DNA of 64,000 nucleotides, from the NCBI GenBank assembly GCA_018825665.1, contig JAHJEG010000017.1, forward strand, positions 62,001 through 126,000, in the 5' to 3' direction. Below the pieces are notes generated by a model. That model was not told where the DNA came from. It was given only the letters and a program-made list of their open reading frames with translations, and did not search any database. The first letter of the stretch is position 1. Every line of letters begins with the position of its first letter. Of the stretch, positions 36,101-44,945 are shown piece by piece. The position numbers were made by a program, and so were the translations under genes. The DNA comes from a bacterium (lineage in GTDB: Bacteria > Campylobacterota > Campylobacteria > Campylobacterales > Sulfurimonadaceae).

Positions 36101-38511
36101 AAAAGTTTTCAAATTCATTATTTTTTTACCCTCTCGTAGCCTTATTTGCAATGTTTTCAGCCCTATTTGGTCTTTATGTCTTTTCTTTGGACAAAGCAAG
36201 AACAACTATGATTCAGCAGTATATGCACAACTCCAAAGAGGATGTCTCTTTGCTCAAAAGCATTATCGAAGAACTCTCCTTTGATAAAAAAGACTCTCTG
36301 ATTCAAAGAGAGGTCATCCGTGCAGCGACAAGAAAAAATGTCAAGCACCTCCTTCTCCTTTCCAAAGACGGCACCGTACTTTATGGAAACCGCTTCCATT
36401 TTAGCGGCAAATCACTCGAACAAATCCTAGAACCCGGCATGGCATCCCATTATAAATACGAAATGGAGGAAAAACCGGACATCCATACACATCCGTATTT
36501 TGACGAGCTAATTGATGCGACACTTCCGATAAACTATCTGTACAACCCCATAGACAAGAGTGTAGATAGTGGTTTTTTACTTATGCTTTATGATATTTCA
36601 CTCCCCTTGAAAGAAAAAAGAGAGGAACTGCAAACAGAGTTTTTACAGATTTATCTGGGTATCAGCTTTATCATCATGATTCTTTTTTACCTCTATTACC
36701 GCAACTTTTTGACAAAGCTGCTTTATCTTGAAAAGATATCATCACAAATGCACTCCTCTCCAAAAGAAAAGAATCCTCACAAATCAAATATTTTTTCACT
36801 TGACAAAATCGTAAAGCGTCTTATACAAACAACAAAAGATTTAACGATTATGTCTCGTGTAATACACAACAGCAATGATGCCATTCTCATAACAGACAGC
36901 CAAAAAAATGTTATAAGTGTAAATCCCGCTTTTGAGAACCTCACCGGATACAAAAGCTCCGAGCTCATAGGCAAAAAACCGGAGACTCTGATAAAGTCGC
37001 ATATGATGAGTGCCAATTTTTACGAAAATATGTGGAAAAGTATCCAAAACGAGGGAAGATGGAACGGTGAGATACTAGATAGAAGAAAAGACGGCAGCAG
37101 CTATACCGCGTGGCAGAATATATTTTCACTCCATGACCCGCAAACCGGTGAACTCACAAACTATGTTGCCATGAGCAAGGATATCTCTGAACTGATGCAA
37201 AAACAAAAAGAGATTGAATATTTGGCGTACTATGACGGCCTGACCAATCTGCTCAACAGAAGCTATTTCTTAAATATGCTGAATAATCTTATCGCGCAAA
37301 ATAATCGTCATAAGCACCACTTTGCCATATTTTATGCCGACCTTGATGATTTTAAAGAGATCAATGACACCCTGGGACATGCTGCCGGGGATGAGGTACT
37401 TAAACACTTTGCCAAGCTACTCAAGTACAAATTGCGTATCGAAGACATCGTCTCGCGTCTTGGAGGAGACGAATTTGCCATTATCTCTCCCGATACGACG
37501 ACACCGGAAAATGCCCTGGAGATTGCCAATAAGATTATTGAGATATCAAAAACTCCTGTTTTCATAAACGGTAAAAACATCACTATCAATATCAGTATAG
37601 GCATCGCTCTTTATCCTGATGACGGAGAGAACGAACAGGCATTACTGGCTGCGGCAGATTTGGCCATGTATAAATCAAAAGAAAACGGCAAGAATCAGGC
37701 TACTCTTTTTCAGGACGATATGCAAAAAGAGGCCAATAAGCGTGTCCATTTACGCGAAGACCTCAAAAATGCAATCCTTAACAATGAATTTTTACTCCAG
37801 TATCAGCCAAAAGTTGATGCGAACACCAAAAAAATTTCAGGCTTTGAAGCTCTTATACGATGGAAACATCCCCAACGCGGGCTAATCCCTCCCTATGAAT
37901 TCATACCTATAGCTGAAGAAAGCGGATTGATTATACCTATGACACAATGGATCTTCAAGGAGGTAAATGATGTGTGCGGTCGTTTTAAAAAGCTTTATAA
38001 GGGTACTTTTTCCATTGCCGTAAATATTTCCGCCAAGCACTTTCAAGACCAAAGCCTTATTGAACAGATTAGATTCAATATCAGCGAAAAATGGATTCAG
38101 GAGGGATGTATCGAACTCGAAGTGACTGAGAGTGCCGTTATGGGAGATATTGAGATGGCCAAAGAGCAACTCAATGCGCTCCATAAACTTGGAGTAAAAG
38201 TATCTCTTGATGATTACGGTACCGGGCATTCCTCGCTTGCATATCTCAAACATCTGCCTATTGATACCATCAAGATAGACAAATCCTTTATCGACGGTGT
38301 GCCCCATGACAGGCAGGATTGTGCTATCACGTATTCTGTAATTCAGTTAGCGGATATGCTGGGGCTTTCTACCATAGCAGAGGGTGTGGAAAACGAGAAG
38401 CAGGCTTTGTATCTTGCCAGCCTTGGAGTTGATTATATTCAGGGGTATTTTTATTATAAACCGCTTTTAGAAAGCGATGCGATAGAGCTCTTATCGCATC
38501 AATCCCTCTAA
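36097..38511 (+). CDS. Membrane PAS-GGDEF-EAL c-di-GMP protein
   Basis: 804 residues: TM1 (FYPLVALFAMFSALFGLYVF), a periplasmic domain of ~165 residues, TM2 (IYLGISFIIMILFYLYY), PAS (NSNDAILITDSQKNVISVNPAF), then GGDEF and EAL domains. The cyclase site SRLGGDEF and phosphodiesterase site GFEALIRWKHP are intact, as are ELEVTES, DDYGTGHSS and KIDKSFI. It could therefore make or degrade c-di-GMP. Its gene overlaps the solute-binding lipoprotein gene, suggesting ligand-dependent control. Confidence 0.9.
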   Translation: MKKFSNSLFFYPLVALFAMFSALFGLYVFSLDKARTTMIQQYMHNSKEDVSLLKSIIEELSFDKKDSLIQREVIRAATRKNVKHLLLLSKDGTVLYGNRFHFSGKSLEQILEPGMASHYKYEMEEKPDIHTHPYFDELIDATLPINYLYNPIDKSVDSGFLLMLYDISLPLKEKREELQTEFLQIYLGISFIIMILFYLYYRNFLTKLLYLEKISSQMHSSPKEKNPHKSNIFSLDKIVKRLIQTTKDLTIMSRVIHNSNDAILITDSQKNVISVNPAFENLTGYKSSELIGKKPETLIKSHMMSANFYENMWKSIQNEGRWNGEILDRRKDGSSYTAWQNIFSLHDPQTGELTNYVAMSKDISELMQKQKEIEYLAYYDGLTNLLNRSYFLNMLNNLIAQNNRHKHHFAIFYADLDDFKEINDTLGHAAGDEVLKHFAKLLKYKLRIEDIVSRLGGDEFAIISPDTTTPENALEIANKIIEISKTPVFINGKNITINISIGIALYPDDGENEQALLAAADLAMYKSKENGKNQATLFQDDMQKEANKRVHLREDLKNAILNNEFLLQYQPKVDANTKKISGFEALIRWKHPQRGLIPPYEFIPIAEESGLIIPMTQWIFKEVNDVCGRFKKLYKGTFSIAVNISAKHFQDQSLIEQIRFNISEKWIQEGCIELEVTESAVMGDIEMAKEQLNALHKLGVKVSLDDYGTGHSSLAYLKHLPIDTIKIDKSFIDGVPHDRQDCAITYSVIQLADMLGLSTIAEGVENEKQALYLASLGVDYIQGYFYYKPLLESDAIELLSHQSL

Positions 38512-38518
38512 AAAGCTA

Positions 38519-40669
38519 TTATTGTTTAAGACCTATAAGAGTCTGAAGAAGCTGGTCTGAAGTGGTAATGGTCTTACCGTTTGCCTGAAAACCCCTTTGG
38601 ACGATTATAAGCTGGGTAAGCGCGCGGGAAAGGTCCACATTCGAAGCTTCGAGTGCTGCGGATTGTATAAATCCGCGACCGGCTGTCGCCGCTGTACCGA
38701 TAATCGCATCACCGGAGTTGGCAGTCTGGACAAAAACATTTCCCCCTTCGGTTGAAAGACCCTCATTATTCGTAAACTTTGCCATGGCAACCTGTGCCAG
38801 ACCGAATGAGCGTCCGTTTGAAAATGATCCGACTAAAGTACCGCTTTGATCAATTCTGATACCTACGAGGTCTCCGCCTGTGTAACCGTCTTGGCTTATA
38901 CCCGAAGTAGCAGACGCCGAATCAAAACTGGTCATACCGTCAAATGCGTTAGAGGTACCAAAACTAAGGTTTACCTGCTGGTCCGGTGCAGACCCGTTAT
39001 TTCCTGAGAATGCAATATTTGGCGGGTTATATGTAGCCAAAGAACCGTCATTGTTAAAACGCACGGAACCTGTCTTTTGGTCATACGGATAGGTTGTGTC
39101 TATGGTTGATGGGGATGGCACGGAAATGTTTATATTCCATGTGCTCCCCGTATTTGTGTCTACTGCCGTTTTTCTAAACTCCATTCTAAGCGTGTGTTTA
39201 GAACCAAGTGAATCAAAGATATCAATAGAACTCGAGTGTGTCGCCGCATTAAAGCTTTGTGAGAATGCTTTACCGCCGCTTCCCACAGGCAATACAGAAC
39301 TGAGAGCTTCCATATTTCTGGTAAAACGAGTATTTTCAGGTATCCCCGTAGCACTAAGCCCGGTAATGGCAACATTCATATCATAGTCATCATCGGCTCC
39401 TCCGGGATTTGTGATCTCAAATTTACCTTGCTCATTGATGATGATAGATATATTGCTCTCTCCGGTTATAGTATCCCCATCGGTGTCAACGGCTCTGGCT
39501 TCAAGCTCCATTGCATATCGTAAATCAGACAGGGTACTGAAGGTTTTATTTGCGCCTGTCAAATTGCTTGTTCCCGCCGGGTCATACTGATATTTATAGG
39601 CTGTTATGCTGCTTTCAGTCCCATTAAATCCGCTATTTGCATTTCCTACAGAATCTATCTGTATATTGTGCGAAGATGAAGAACTTCCGTTTGTATTTAC
39701 TAACGAGATGCTGTTTGTCACCGTGTCATAATTGGCAGAGATTCCCGTTATGGCTGATTGGGCATTGATGGCAGATGCATATCGCAAGCCATTCTCATCC
39801 TGCGTATAAACTACGGCACTGGCATTTGAAGTCGTAATCTGCTTCGTGCTTCCATCATCAAGTGCAAAGGTGATATCAAGATTACCTGTTCCGGCTGCGA
39901 CCGTACCCGTAGCCGTAGATTGGGAGCTCAAAAATGACACCCATATACCCTGATTTTTTTGAAGTGAAAAAGCTTCCCCTGCGTCGTTGAACATTACACC
40001 GACATCTCCTGATGTTATATAGTTTCCATCAGCGTCAACAGCGTCTCCCTGTCCTGGATTCAGTATGCTGTTTGGTGTTCCGCTTGCAACCTGGTATGCA
40101 GGTGAATAACTCTCGACCAAAGGTCCTGAGTTAAGATTGGCTTTTAAGACCACCTCTTGTGTCGCACTGGCGGGAGTTGTAAGTCCCGGCGGGATATTGA
40201 TATTGGTAATCGGTGCTGCCGAATCGACCTTGCCGGTAGCAGAATCCCTTAACCAGCCCTGAGCAATAAATCCGTTATTGTCTACAAAGTTCCCGCCGGC
40301 ATCAAATTTGAAATCCCCCGAACGAGTATACTTGTAAGTGTTTCCGCCGTCTGGAGAGATGATAAAGAATCCGTCACCCTGAATAGCCATGTCGGTATTT
40401 TTGTCAGAGTTTTGGACAGATCCCTGTGAGAAAATACGGGTCATTGAACTAACGGTAGAACCAAGTCCAACCTGCACAGCATTTTTACCGCCAAGTGCGC
40501 CCTGCGGTGCCGTAGCAATAGCCTGTGTCTGGGCTAAAAGATCCGAAAAGTTGGCACGGGAGTATTTAAAACCCACCGTATTAACATTCGCAATATTATT
40601 TGACTCAACATCCATCGCAATTTGATGAGACTGAAGCCCAGATACACCGGAGAAAAGTGATTTTAACAT
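38519..40669 (-). CDS. flgE: Flagellar hook protein FlgE
   Basis: 716-residue hook subunit. The conserved N-terminus LFSGVSGLQSHQIAMDVESNNIANVNTVGFK, the D1 core (MAIQGDGFFIISPDGGNTYKYTRSGDF), a large variable Ser/Thr/Asn-rich centre and the C-terminal ALTQLIIVQRGFQANGKTITTSDQLLQTLIGLKQ are present. The long variable region is typical of Campylobacterota FlgE. It is transcribed separately from the flgE2 gene upstream and has its own sigma54-type promoter candidate. Confidence 0.95.
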   Translation of the reverse strand: MLKSLFSGVSGLQSHQIAMDVESNNIANVNTVGFKYSRANFSDLLAQTQAIATAPQGALGGKNAVQVGLGSTVSSMTRIFSQGSVQNSDKNTDMAIQGDGFFIISPDGGNTYKYTRSGDFKFDAGGNFVDNNGFIAQGWLRDSATGKVDSAAPITNINIPPGLTTPASATQEVVLKANLNSGPLVESYSPAYQVASGTPNSILNPGQGDAVDADGNYITSGDVGVMFNDAGEAFSLQKNQGIWVSFLSSQSTATGTVAAGTGNLDITFALDDGSTKQITTSNASAVVYTQDENGLRYASAINAQSAITGISANYDTVTNSISLVNTNGSSSSSHNIQIDSVGNANSGFNGTESSITAYKYQYDPAGTSNLTGANKTFSTLSDLRYAMELEARAVDTDGDTITGESNISIIINEQGKFEITNPGGADDDYDMNVAITGLSATGIPENTRFTRNMEALSSVLPVGSGGKAFSQSFNAATHSSSIDIFDSLGSKHTLRMEFRKTAVDTNTGSTWNINISVPSPSTIDTTYPYDQKTGSVRFNNDGSLATYNPPNIAFSGNNGSAPDQQVNLSFGTSNAFDGMTSFDSASATSGISQDGYTGGDLVGIRIDQSGTLVGSFSNGRSFGLAQVAMAKFTNNEGLSTEGGNVFVQTANSGDAIIGTAATAGRGFIQSAALEASNVDLSRALTQLIIVQRGFQANGKTITTSDQLLQTLIGLKQ

Positions 40670-40744
40670 TTTAAATCCTTTTTGAATTCGACTCTGGAGT
40701 TACAGGAACTTTCATAAGACCGAATTTGTTTAGTAAAAGTAATA

Positions 40745-40762
40745 AAGCATTTAGTGTTCCAA
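40745..40762 (-). promoter_or_regulatory. Sigma54-type promoter upstream of flgE
   Basis: The minus strand reads TTGGAACACTAAATGCTT, with GG (40760-40759) and GC (40748-40747) separated by exactly ten bases. This is the -24/-12 geometry of RpoN promoters and close to the GGAA-N6-TTGCTT form known in Campylobacter and Helicobacter hook genes. The expected start site lies ~67 bases before the flgE ATG. The fliK promoter shares TTGGAA-N6-ATGCTT. Confidence 0.65.
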
Positions 40763-40842
40763 ATATAATATTCTTTTTCAAAGCTTGAAAATATTTAAGT
40801 GGATGTTTTTTGGGAGAGAAAGAGTGCGGAATAAAACTTACA

Positions 40843-40852
40843 GGGGGGGGGG
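40843..40852. repeat. Homopolymeric G10 tract between hook genes
   Basis: Ten consecutive G residues on the plus strand lie three bases beyond the flgE2 stop codon and about 80 bases upstream of the flgE sigma54 element. Long G/C tracts are phase-variation hot spots in Campylobacterota, but this one is not in a coding region. Confidence 0.9.
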
Positions 40853-40855
40853 TGC

Positions 40856-42115
40856 CTATGCACCCATATCTATAGCTCTTTGAAGCATATCGTCCGCTGT
40901 GGTTATGGACCTTGAATTCGCATCAAAGGATCTTTGCAGAATAATAAGCTCGGTCAATGCGACTTCCATTCTGACATTTGAATTTTCAAGCTGGAAGTTT
41001 AATACATCGGCGCCCAAAATATTGTTTCCGTTTTTATCCTGAAAAAATAAAGGCTCGCCGCTGTTTGAGCTTTCTCTGAAATTTGCACCGCTTGCACGGT
41101 CCAAACCTTGATCGTTTTGAAAGTGATACACGGCTATTTGCCCGACACTGCTTTGCTTGCCGTTTGTAAAGGTAGCTATCACTTCGGCATTTCTGTTGAT
41201 TGAATACCCCATCAGGTCACCGCCGATTGTTCCATCCGATATACTCGAACCTGTCACAACGGGTGTATTTATAGAGACCACACCCCCGTATCCTTCACCC
41301 AAATCTATAGCTACGGTAGCACCGTTATTGTCTATCGTGGTCAAAGTCGTCGATATAATGGCACCCGTCGCATCAAAATTTGCTACTCCGCTCTGGGTAT
41401 CATAAATCGTATCTCCGTCTAAGCTTTTGACATTTGCCACGACATCCCACTGCATTCCCGGAGGAGTTTGAACAGCACTTTTAGTAAATGTCAACTGCAG
41501 GTTGTTTTTAACTCCGTTTGGATCCACCACACCCGCACCTATGGTTCTGACCTCATCAATAACGCCTATGTTTGCATGAAAACTTGCATTGCTTGTTGCC
41601 TCGGGCGGATAGGTTAAAGTCTTTGGAAAACGAAGAATCTCTTGGGTGTTTACATCTCCAAGAGGAACATCATTGAGCACATTTGTTAAAACGGTGTCAT
41701 TGATGTTGTTGCCTCTGGTCCCTAAGACATAGTATCCATCGGGCGTAACCAGATTGTTGTTCTCATCAAAAGTAAAACTGCCTGCACGCGTGTACATCGT
41801 ATCACCCTTACCTGCAATCCCAAACCATCCGTCACCGTAAATAGCCAAATCGGTACTTCTCTCAGAGAGCGAGAGCACCCCGCTGTTTTGATCCATCGAC
41901 ATAGTCTGCAATGCCGAGCCAAGCCCTATACCGCCTGCTACACTTGTTTTGCTGTCCGTGTTATTGAGCATCGTCTCAAACAATGATGCAAATTCTGCCG
42001 TATAACCGCGATATCCTATCGTGCTGATATTTGCTATATTGTTTGATGTCACATCTATCGCAGCCTGAGAGCCTTTAATGCCTGATAATCCCGTATAAAA
42101 AGCCTGAGTCATCAT
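40856..42115 (-). CDS. flgE2: FlgE-like hook/basal-body protein (FlgE2)
   Basis: 419 residues with a flagellar rod/hook N-terminus (FYTGLSGIKGSQAAIDVTSNNIANISTIGYRGY), FlgE core (LAIYGDGWFGIAGKGDTMYTRAGSFTF) and C-terminus (LENSNVRMEVALTELIILQRSFDANSRSITTADDMLQ). It is shorter than the 716-residue FlgE. The order fliK-flgD-flgE2 equals the H. pylori HP0906-HP0908 block, where this gene is called flgE' or flgE2. The start is MMTQ at 42115; the second Met is equally possible. It follows flgD with 11 bases between. Confidence 0.87.
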   Translation of the reverse strand: MMTQAFYTGLSGIKGSQAAIDVTSNNIANISTIGYRGYTAEFASLFETMLNNTDSKTSVAGGIGLGSALQTMSMDQNSGVLSLSERSTDLAIYGDGWFGIAGKGDTMYTRAGSFTFDENNNLVTPDGYYVLGTRGNNINDTVLTNVLNDVPLGDVNTQEILRFPKTLTYPPEATSNASFHANIGVIDEVRTIGAGVVDPNGVKNNLQLTFTKSAVQTPPGMQWDVVANVKSLDGDTIYDTQSGVANFDATGAIISTTLTTIDNNGATVAIDLGEGYGGVVSINTPVVTGSSISDGTIGGDLMGYSINRNAEVIATFTNGKQSSVGQIAVYHFQNDQGLDRASGANFRESSNSGEPLFFQDKNGNNILGADVLNFQLENSNVRMEVALTELIILQRSFDANSRSITTADDMLQRAIDMGA

Positions 42116-42126
42116 GATTGAATCCT

Positions 42127-42792
42127 TTAGTAAACCTCTACTATATTTTCCAAGGGTACGTAACTGGAGCCTACTTTTACCAGGGTTTGACCATCTTCAA
42201 ATCTTACGGATTCTATAGGGTAGGCGCCAAGTCTCGTTTGCTGTGCCGTGCCGCTTTGATCCGTATAATCGGAACTTACGCGGTAAATCCCGCTCTCTAC
42301 AGCATTTCCTGCCGCATCTGTTCCATCCCATGTAAACTGGTATACTCCCGAGGGATTTGTCCCCACATCAAGAGATTTTATAAAATTGCCTTGGATATCG
42401 GTGATATTTACGGTTCCCTGCTGTATGTCGTTTGGAAAATACACCTCAAAAGTTGTACTGCTTCCCTCATCCAAAGAGATGGCGTCACTTCCCAAGTCTG
42501 CGGTTTTTCCTATGGCAGAAATCGTAGAAAACTGTTGTGTAGAAGACAAAGAAGCTGCCAAATCCGCCAAGGCCTTATTTGTATTTTCCGCGGATTCAAG
42601 AGTTGCCAGCTGAGACGTTTGAGTCAGAATCTTTTCACTGTCCATAGGTTCGGTAGGGTCCTGATGCTGAAGTTCGACCAATAAAAGTTTCAAAAAGTCA
42701 TCTTTGCCCAAGATCGATTTATCAACGTTTGCTGCTGCTGCCTGATAATCAGACGATGTCGCGGCATTTAAGCCTGTAGAAGTAATTGCCAT
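42127..42792 (-). CDS. flgD: Flagellar hook assembly scaffold FlgD
   Basis: 221 residues. The conserved N-terminal segment GKDDFLKLLLVELQHQDPTEPMDSEKILTQTSQLATLES caps hook polymerisation. The C-terminal half has the FlgD tudor/Ig-like region (VYFPNDIQQGTVNITDIQGNFI, YQFTWDGTDAAGNAVESGIYRV). It acts outside the cell as a temporary cap during FlgE assembly. It lies between fliK and flgE2 in one operon. Confidence 0.94.
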   Translation of the reverse strand: MAITSTGLNAATSSDYQAAAANVDKSILGKDDFLKLLLVELQHQDPTEPMDSEKILTQTSQLATLESAENTNKALADLAASLSSTQQFSTISAIGKTADLGSDAISLDEGSSTTFEVYFPNDIQQGTVNITDIQGNFIKSLDVGTNPSGVYQFTWDGTDAAGNAVESGIYRVSSDYTDQSGTAQQTRLGAYPIESVRFEDGQTLVKVGSSYVPLENIVEVY

Positions 42793-42838
42793 GCTCTTTT
42801 CCTCAATTGTATTTTATAAAAGACCCGTAAGTCCAAAC

Positions 42839-44401
42839 CTATATATATCTTGGGACAATGATCTCCAAAGAGCTTAAGATCTCTTCGTTATCCTGCTCAC
42901 CCGTAAAATAATTATACTCTTCATGCGCCTGTCTGTCATTGTGACGCTGCTGCTGTTGCCCGCCATTTTGCGAATTGCCGCTCTCTGACTGGTTATTAAA
43001 ATTTAATGTAGCATTATTTATTCCATTATTATTCAACTGCGTTCTCAGCTCATTTGCGTTCAATACAAGCGTATTTATCGCGCTGTTGTTTGAGCTGATG
43101 TTTACATGAAGGTTATTTCCTCTTTGGACAATCGTCAAATCGACTTCACCCAGTTTTTGCGGATTTAACTGCACCTTTACTCTGGTAAAAGGTGATTTAT
43201 AATCTTCTATCGCCGTTTTTACATCAGATGAGAGATACTTTATCATCTGTTTGGCTTCATTGAGTTTCACTTCAAAACTCTCGGCTTTTAGCACTCCCGC
43301 GGCATCTGTTTTGGATACGGTCGTTTCGCTTTTTGCCTCACCCTCGCCATGAAGAAGTTTTTCCAAACTGTTCTTGACCTCTGTTGCAGCACTTGGAGCT
43401 AAAACCTTGGCCGTAGCAACGGAGAAATCGGCCGTCAAAGCAGGATTTGCCTGAGATGGCTTTTCGCCACGAAGCAGCAGTTTTAAAGTTTCATCGGCTC
43501 TGTCTTTTGGTGTTTTTTCTTCCACCTTAAACTGTTTGGAGAGAACGAACTGCTCTGTTGTATGTTCCGTTTGTGACTGAGCTTTAAAAAGAGGAGTCGC
43601 CTTTATCTCTTTTTGTGTCATCAAATTTTTATCATCCACTTTTGGAGCTTGGGAACTGTTCTCTTTAAGCTTGTTCTCTTTGTCCTGAGCCGCTTGTGTT
43701 ATCGGCTTTGCCGCTTGCGTCTTATCGGCATCCGGTATAGATGATTTTACGGGGCGCTCAGTCTGCTTGGCATGTGGAAGTTCAGGTTTGTCTTTTTGCA
43801 CATGCCCGGAGAGCTCTTTCTGGGATTGGGGATTTGTACTTTTGTTTTTGCTCTGCAAATCTTCCGTTTTTAGAGCGGGTGCTTTTGGCTGAACCTCTTC
43901 TACGGTTATCTTGCTGATATCTATTCCCACTTTTTTAGCCAGTTCCGCCAAACCTTTAAGTGTACTGGGTAGCTCTTTTATCTGTGATTTTTTATACTCG
44001 TCACTCTGAAGTATTTTAGATTTCAAATACTCTTTTGCATCTGCCACCAGTGTTTTTATCTCTGCTGTGCTTAAATGCTGGCTTAACTTCGGGTTTATCT
44101 CCACATTGTCTTTTATCTTAAGAGAACTCTCTTCTTCATTGCGAAGCAAAGATAAAAGCGTACTGTTTTTTGAAGAAGCCTTGGTATTTTTTGTATCTTT
44201 CTCATCAGAGGAGAGGGAAAGGACCAAACTGCCGTTTTGGACCACTTTGTCGTTTTTTTCGACAAGCTTACCCTCTTTGGCGCTTGCAGAGCCTGCTCCT
44301 TTTAAAAGTTCGGAAAAAGAGAGTGTCGGCTTTTCATCAGGAGTCGATAAACTTAAAGGGGAAGATGCGTTTGTCTTATTTTGTACATCTGCTGAAATCA
44401 T
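42839..44401 (-). CDS. fliK: Hook-length control protein FliK
   Basis: 520 residues. A long disordered Lys/Glu/Gln/Ser-rich N-terminal ~370 residues, the ruler part, is followed by the compact Flg_hook C-terminal domain (FTRVKVQLNPQKLGEVDLTIVQRGNNLHVNISSNNS, NELRTQLNNNGI). A Gln/Asn/Gly-rich stretch follows, then an acidic end. Exported with hook subunits, it switches export specificity. First gene of the fliK-flgD-flgE2 operon. One repeated 10-mer copy lies in the disordered part (43769-43778). Confidence 0.87.
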   Translation of the reverse strand: MISADVQNKTNASSPLSLSTPDEKPTLSFSELLKGAGSASAKEGKLVEKNDKVVQNGSLVLSLSSDEKDTKNTKASSKNSTLLSLLRNEEESSLKIKDNVEINPKLSQHLSTAEIKTLVADAKEYLKSKILQSDEYKKSQIKELPSTLKGLAELAKKVGIDISKITVEEVQPKAPALKTEDLQSKNKSTNPQSQKELSGHVQKDKPELPHAKQTERPVKSSIPDADKTQAAKPITQAAQDKENKLKENSSQAPKVDDKNLMTQKEIKATPLFKAQSQTEHTTEQFVLSKQFKVEEKTPKDRADETLKLLLRGEKPSQANPALTADFSVATAKVLAPSAATEVKNSLEKLLHGEGEAKSETTVSKTDAAGVLKAESFEVKLNEAKQMIKYLSSDVKTAIEDYKSPFTRVKVQLNPQKLGEVDLTIVQRGNNLHVNISSNNSAINTLVLNANELRTQLNNNGINNATLNFNNQSESGNSQNGGQQQQRHNDRQAHEEYNYFTGEQDNEEILSSLEIIVPRYI

Positions 44402-44448
44402 CTTATACTCCTATAATCCCTCTCTGAATGAAAGGTTTTTTAGAATAT

Positions 44449-44466
44449 AAGCATAATTTATTCCAA
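44449..44466 (-). promoter_or_regulatory. Sigma54-type promoter upstream of fliK
   Basis: The minus strand reads TTGGAATAAATTATGCTT, with GG (44464-44463) and GC (44452-44451) separated by ten bases, ~47 bases before the fliK ATG. It matches the flgE element in both half-sites, consistent with RpoN control of middle flagellar genes. Confidence 0.65.
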
Positions 44467-44467
44467 T

Positions 44468-44890
44468 TTAGTATTCTCTATATACTATACTGTCCAGACA
44501 TTTGAGATCGTTATCATGCTGCATACTTACATTGTCCTGTAAATCCGTCAGCAAGGCTTTTGGTGTTTCTCCGTCTACGGGATAGCTTACAGAAAAAGAA
44601 TGTATCTCTTTTGCAAAAAAGTCCTCAAACATTTTTTTCACTATGCCTGAGCCGTACTTGTCGGTATAAGGTAAAACAAAAAAATAATTCTTTTCACAAT
44701 TCGCTATTGAATCGGAGTTTCTAAGGACCTGCTGCAAACTGCTGTCGATGAGACCTGTATCGATACCGGAAAAATCGCAATACATAAGAGTGAAGCTCTC
44801 AGCACGGTTCTCGTCCAGTCTGTCCGTCATTCCGATATGCAGACGGACCAACTGCTCAAAATCTTCAAATAAAAAATGTACACCGCTCAT
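44468..44890 (-). CDS. Hypothetical protein, possibly a degenerate GGDEF-like fold
   Basis: 140 residues with no signal or membrane segment. The order of strands and helices (FTLMYCDFSGIDTG, QQVLRNSDSIANCEKNYFFVLPYTDKYGSGIVKKMFEDFF) vaguely follows a GGDEF domain: metal-site strand, vLR..D, then ..DEFavLLP.t. The GGDEF loop is missing, so it would be inactive. I do not recognise it otherwise. It sits between fliK and the nirA-like gene, both on the same strand, with its own intergenic gap. Confidence 0.5.
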   Translation of the reverse strand: MSGVHFLFEDFEQLVRLHIGMTDRLDENRAESFTLMYCDFSGIDTGLIDSSLQQVLRNSDSIANCEKNYFFVLPYTDKYGSGIVKKMFEDFFAKEIHSFSVSYPVDGETPKALLTDLQDNVSMQHDNDLKCLDSIVYREY

Positions 44891-44945
44891 AAAATACTCC
44901 GAATTTTGTGTTTGGTGTAGTATATCGAAAAAATTGCTTAAGCCA

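Noticed and set aside
40843-40860. C-tract lying between -24 and -12 of a sigma54 promoter on the minus strand
   Set aside because: GGCAC is present beside the tract, but no GC falls ten bases later; the better flgE element is at 40745-40762.
42118-42684. 188-codon plus-strand frame opposite flgD
   Set aside because: Antisense of a canonical FlgD; the Cys/Arg-rich translation has no domain features.
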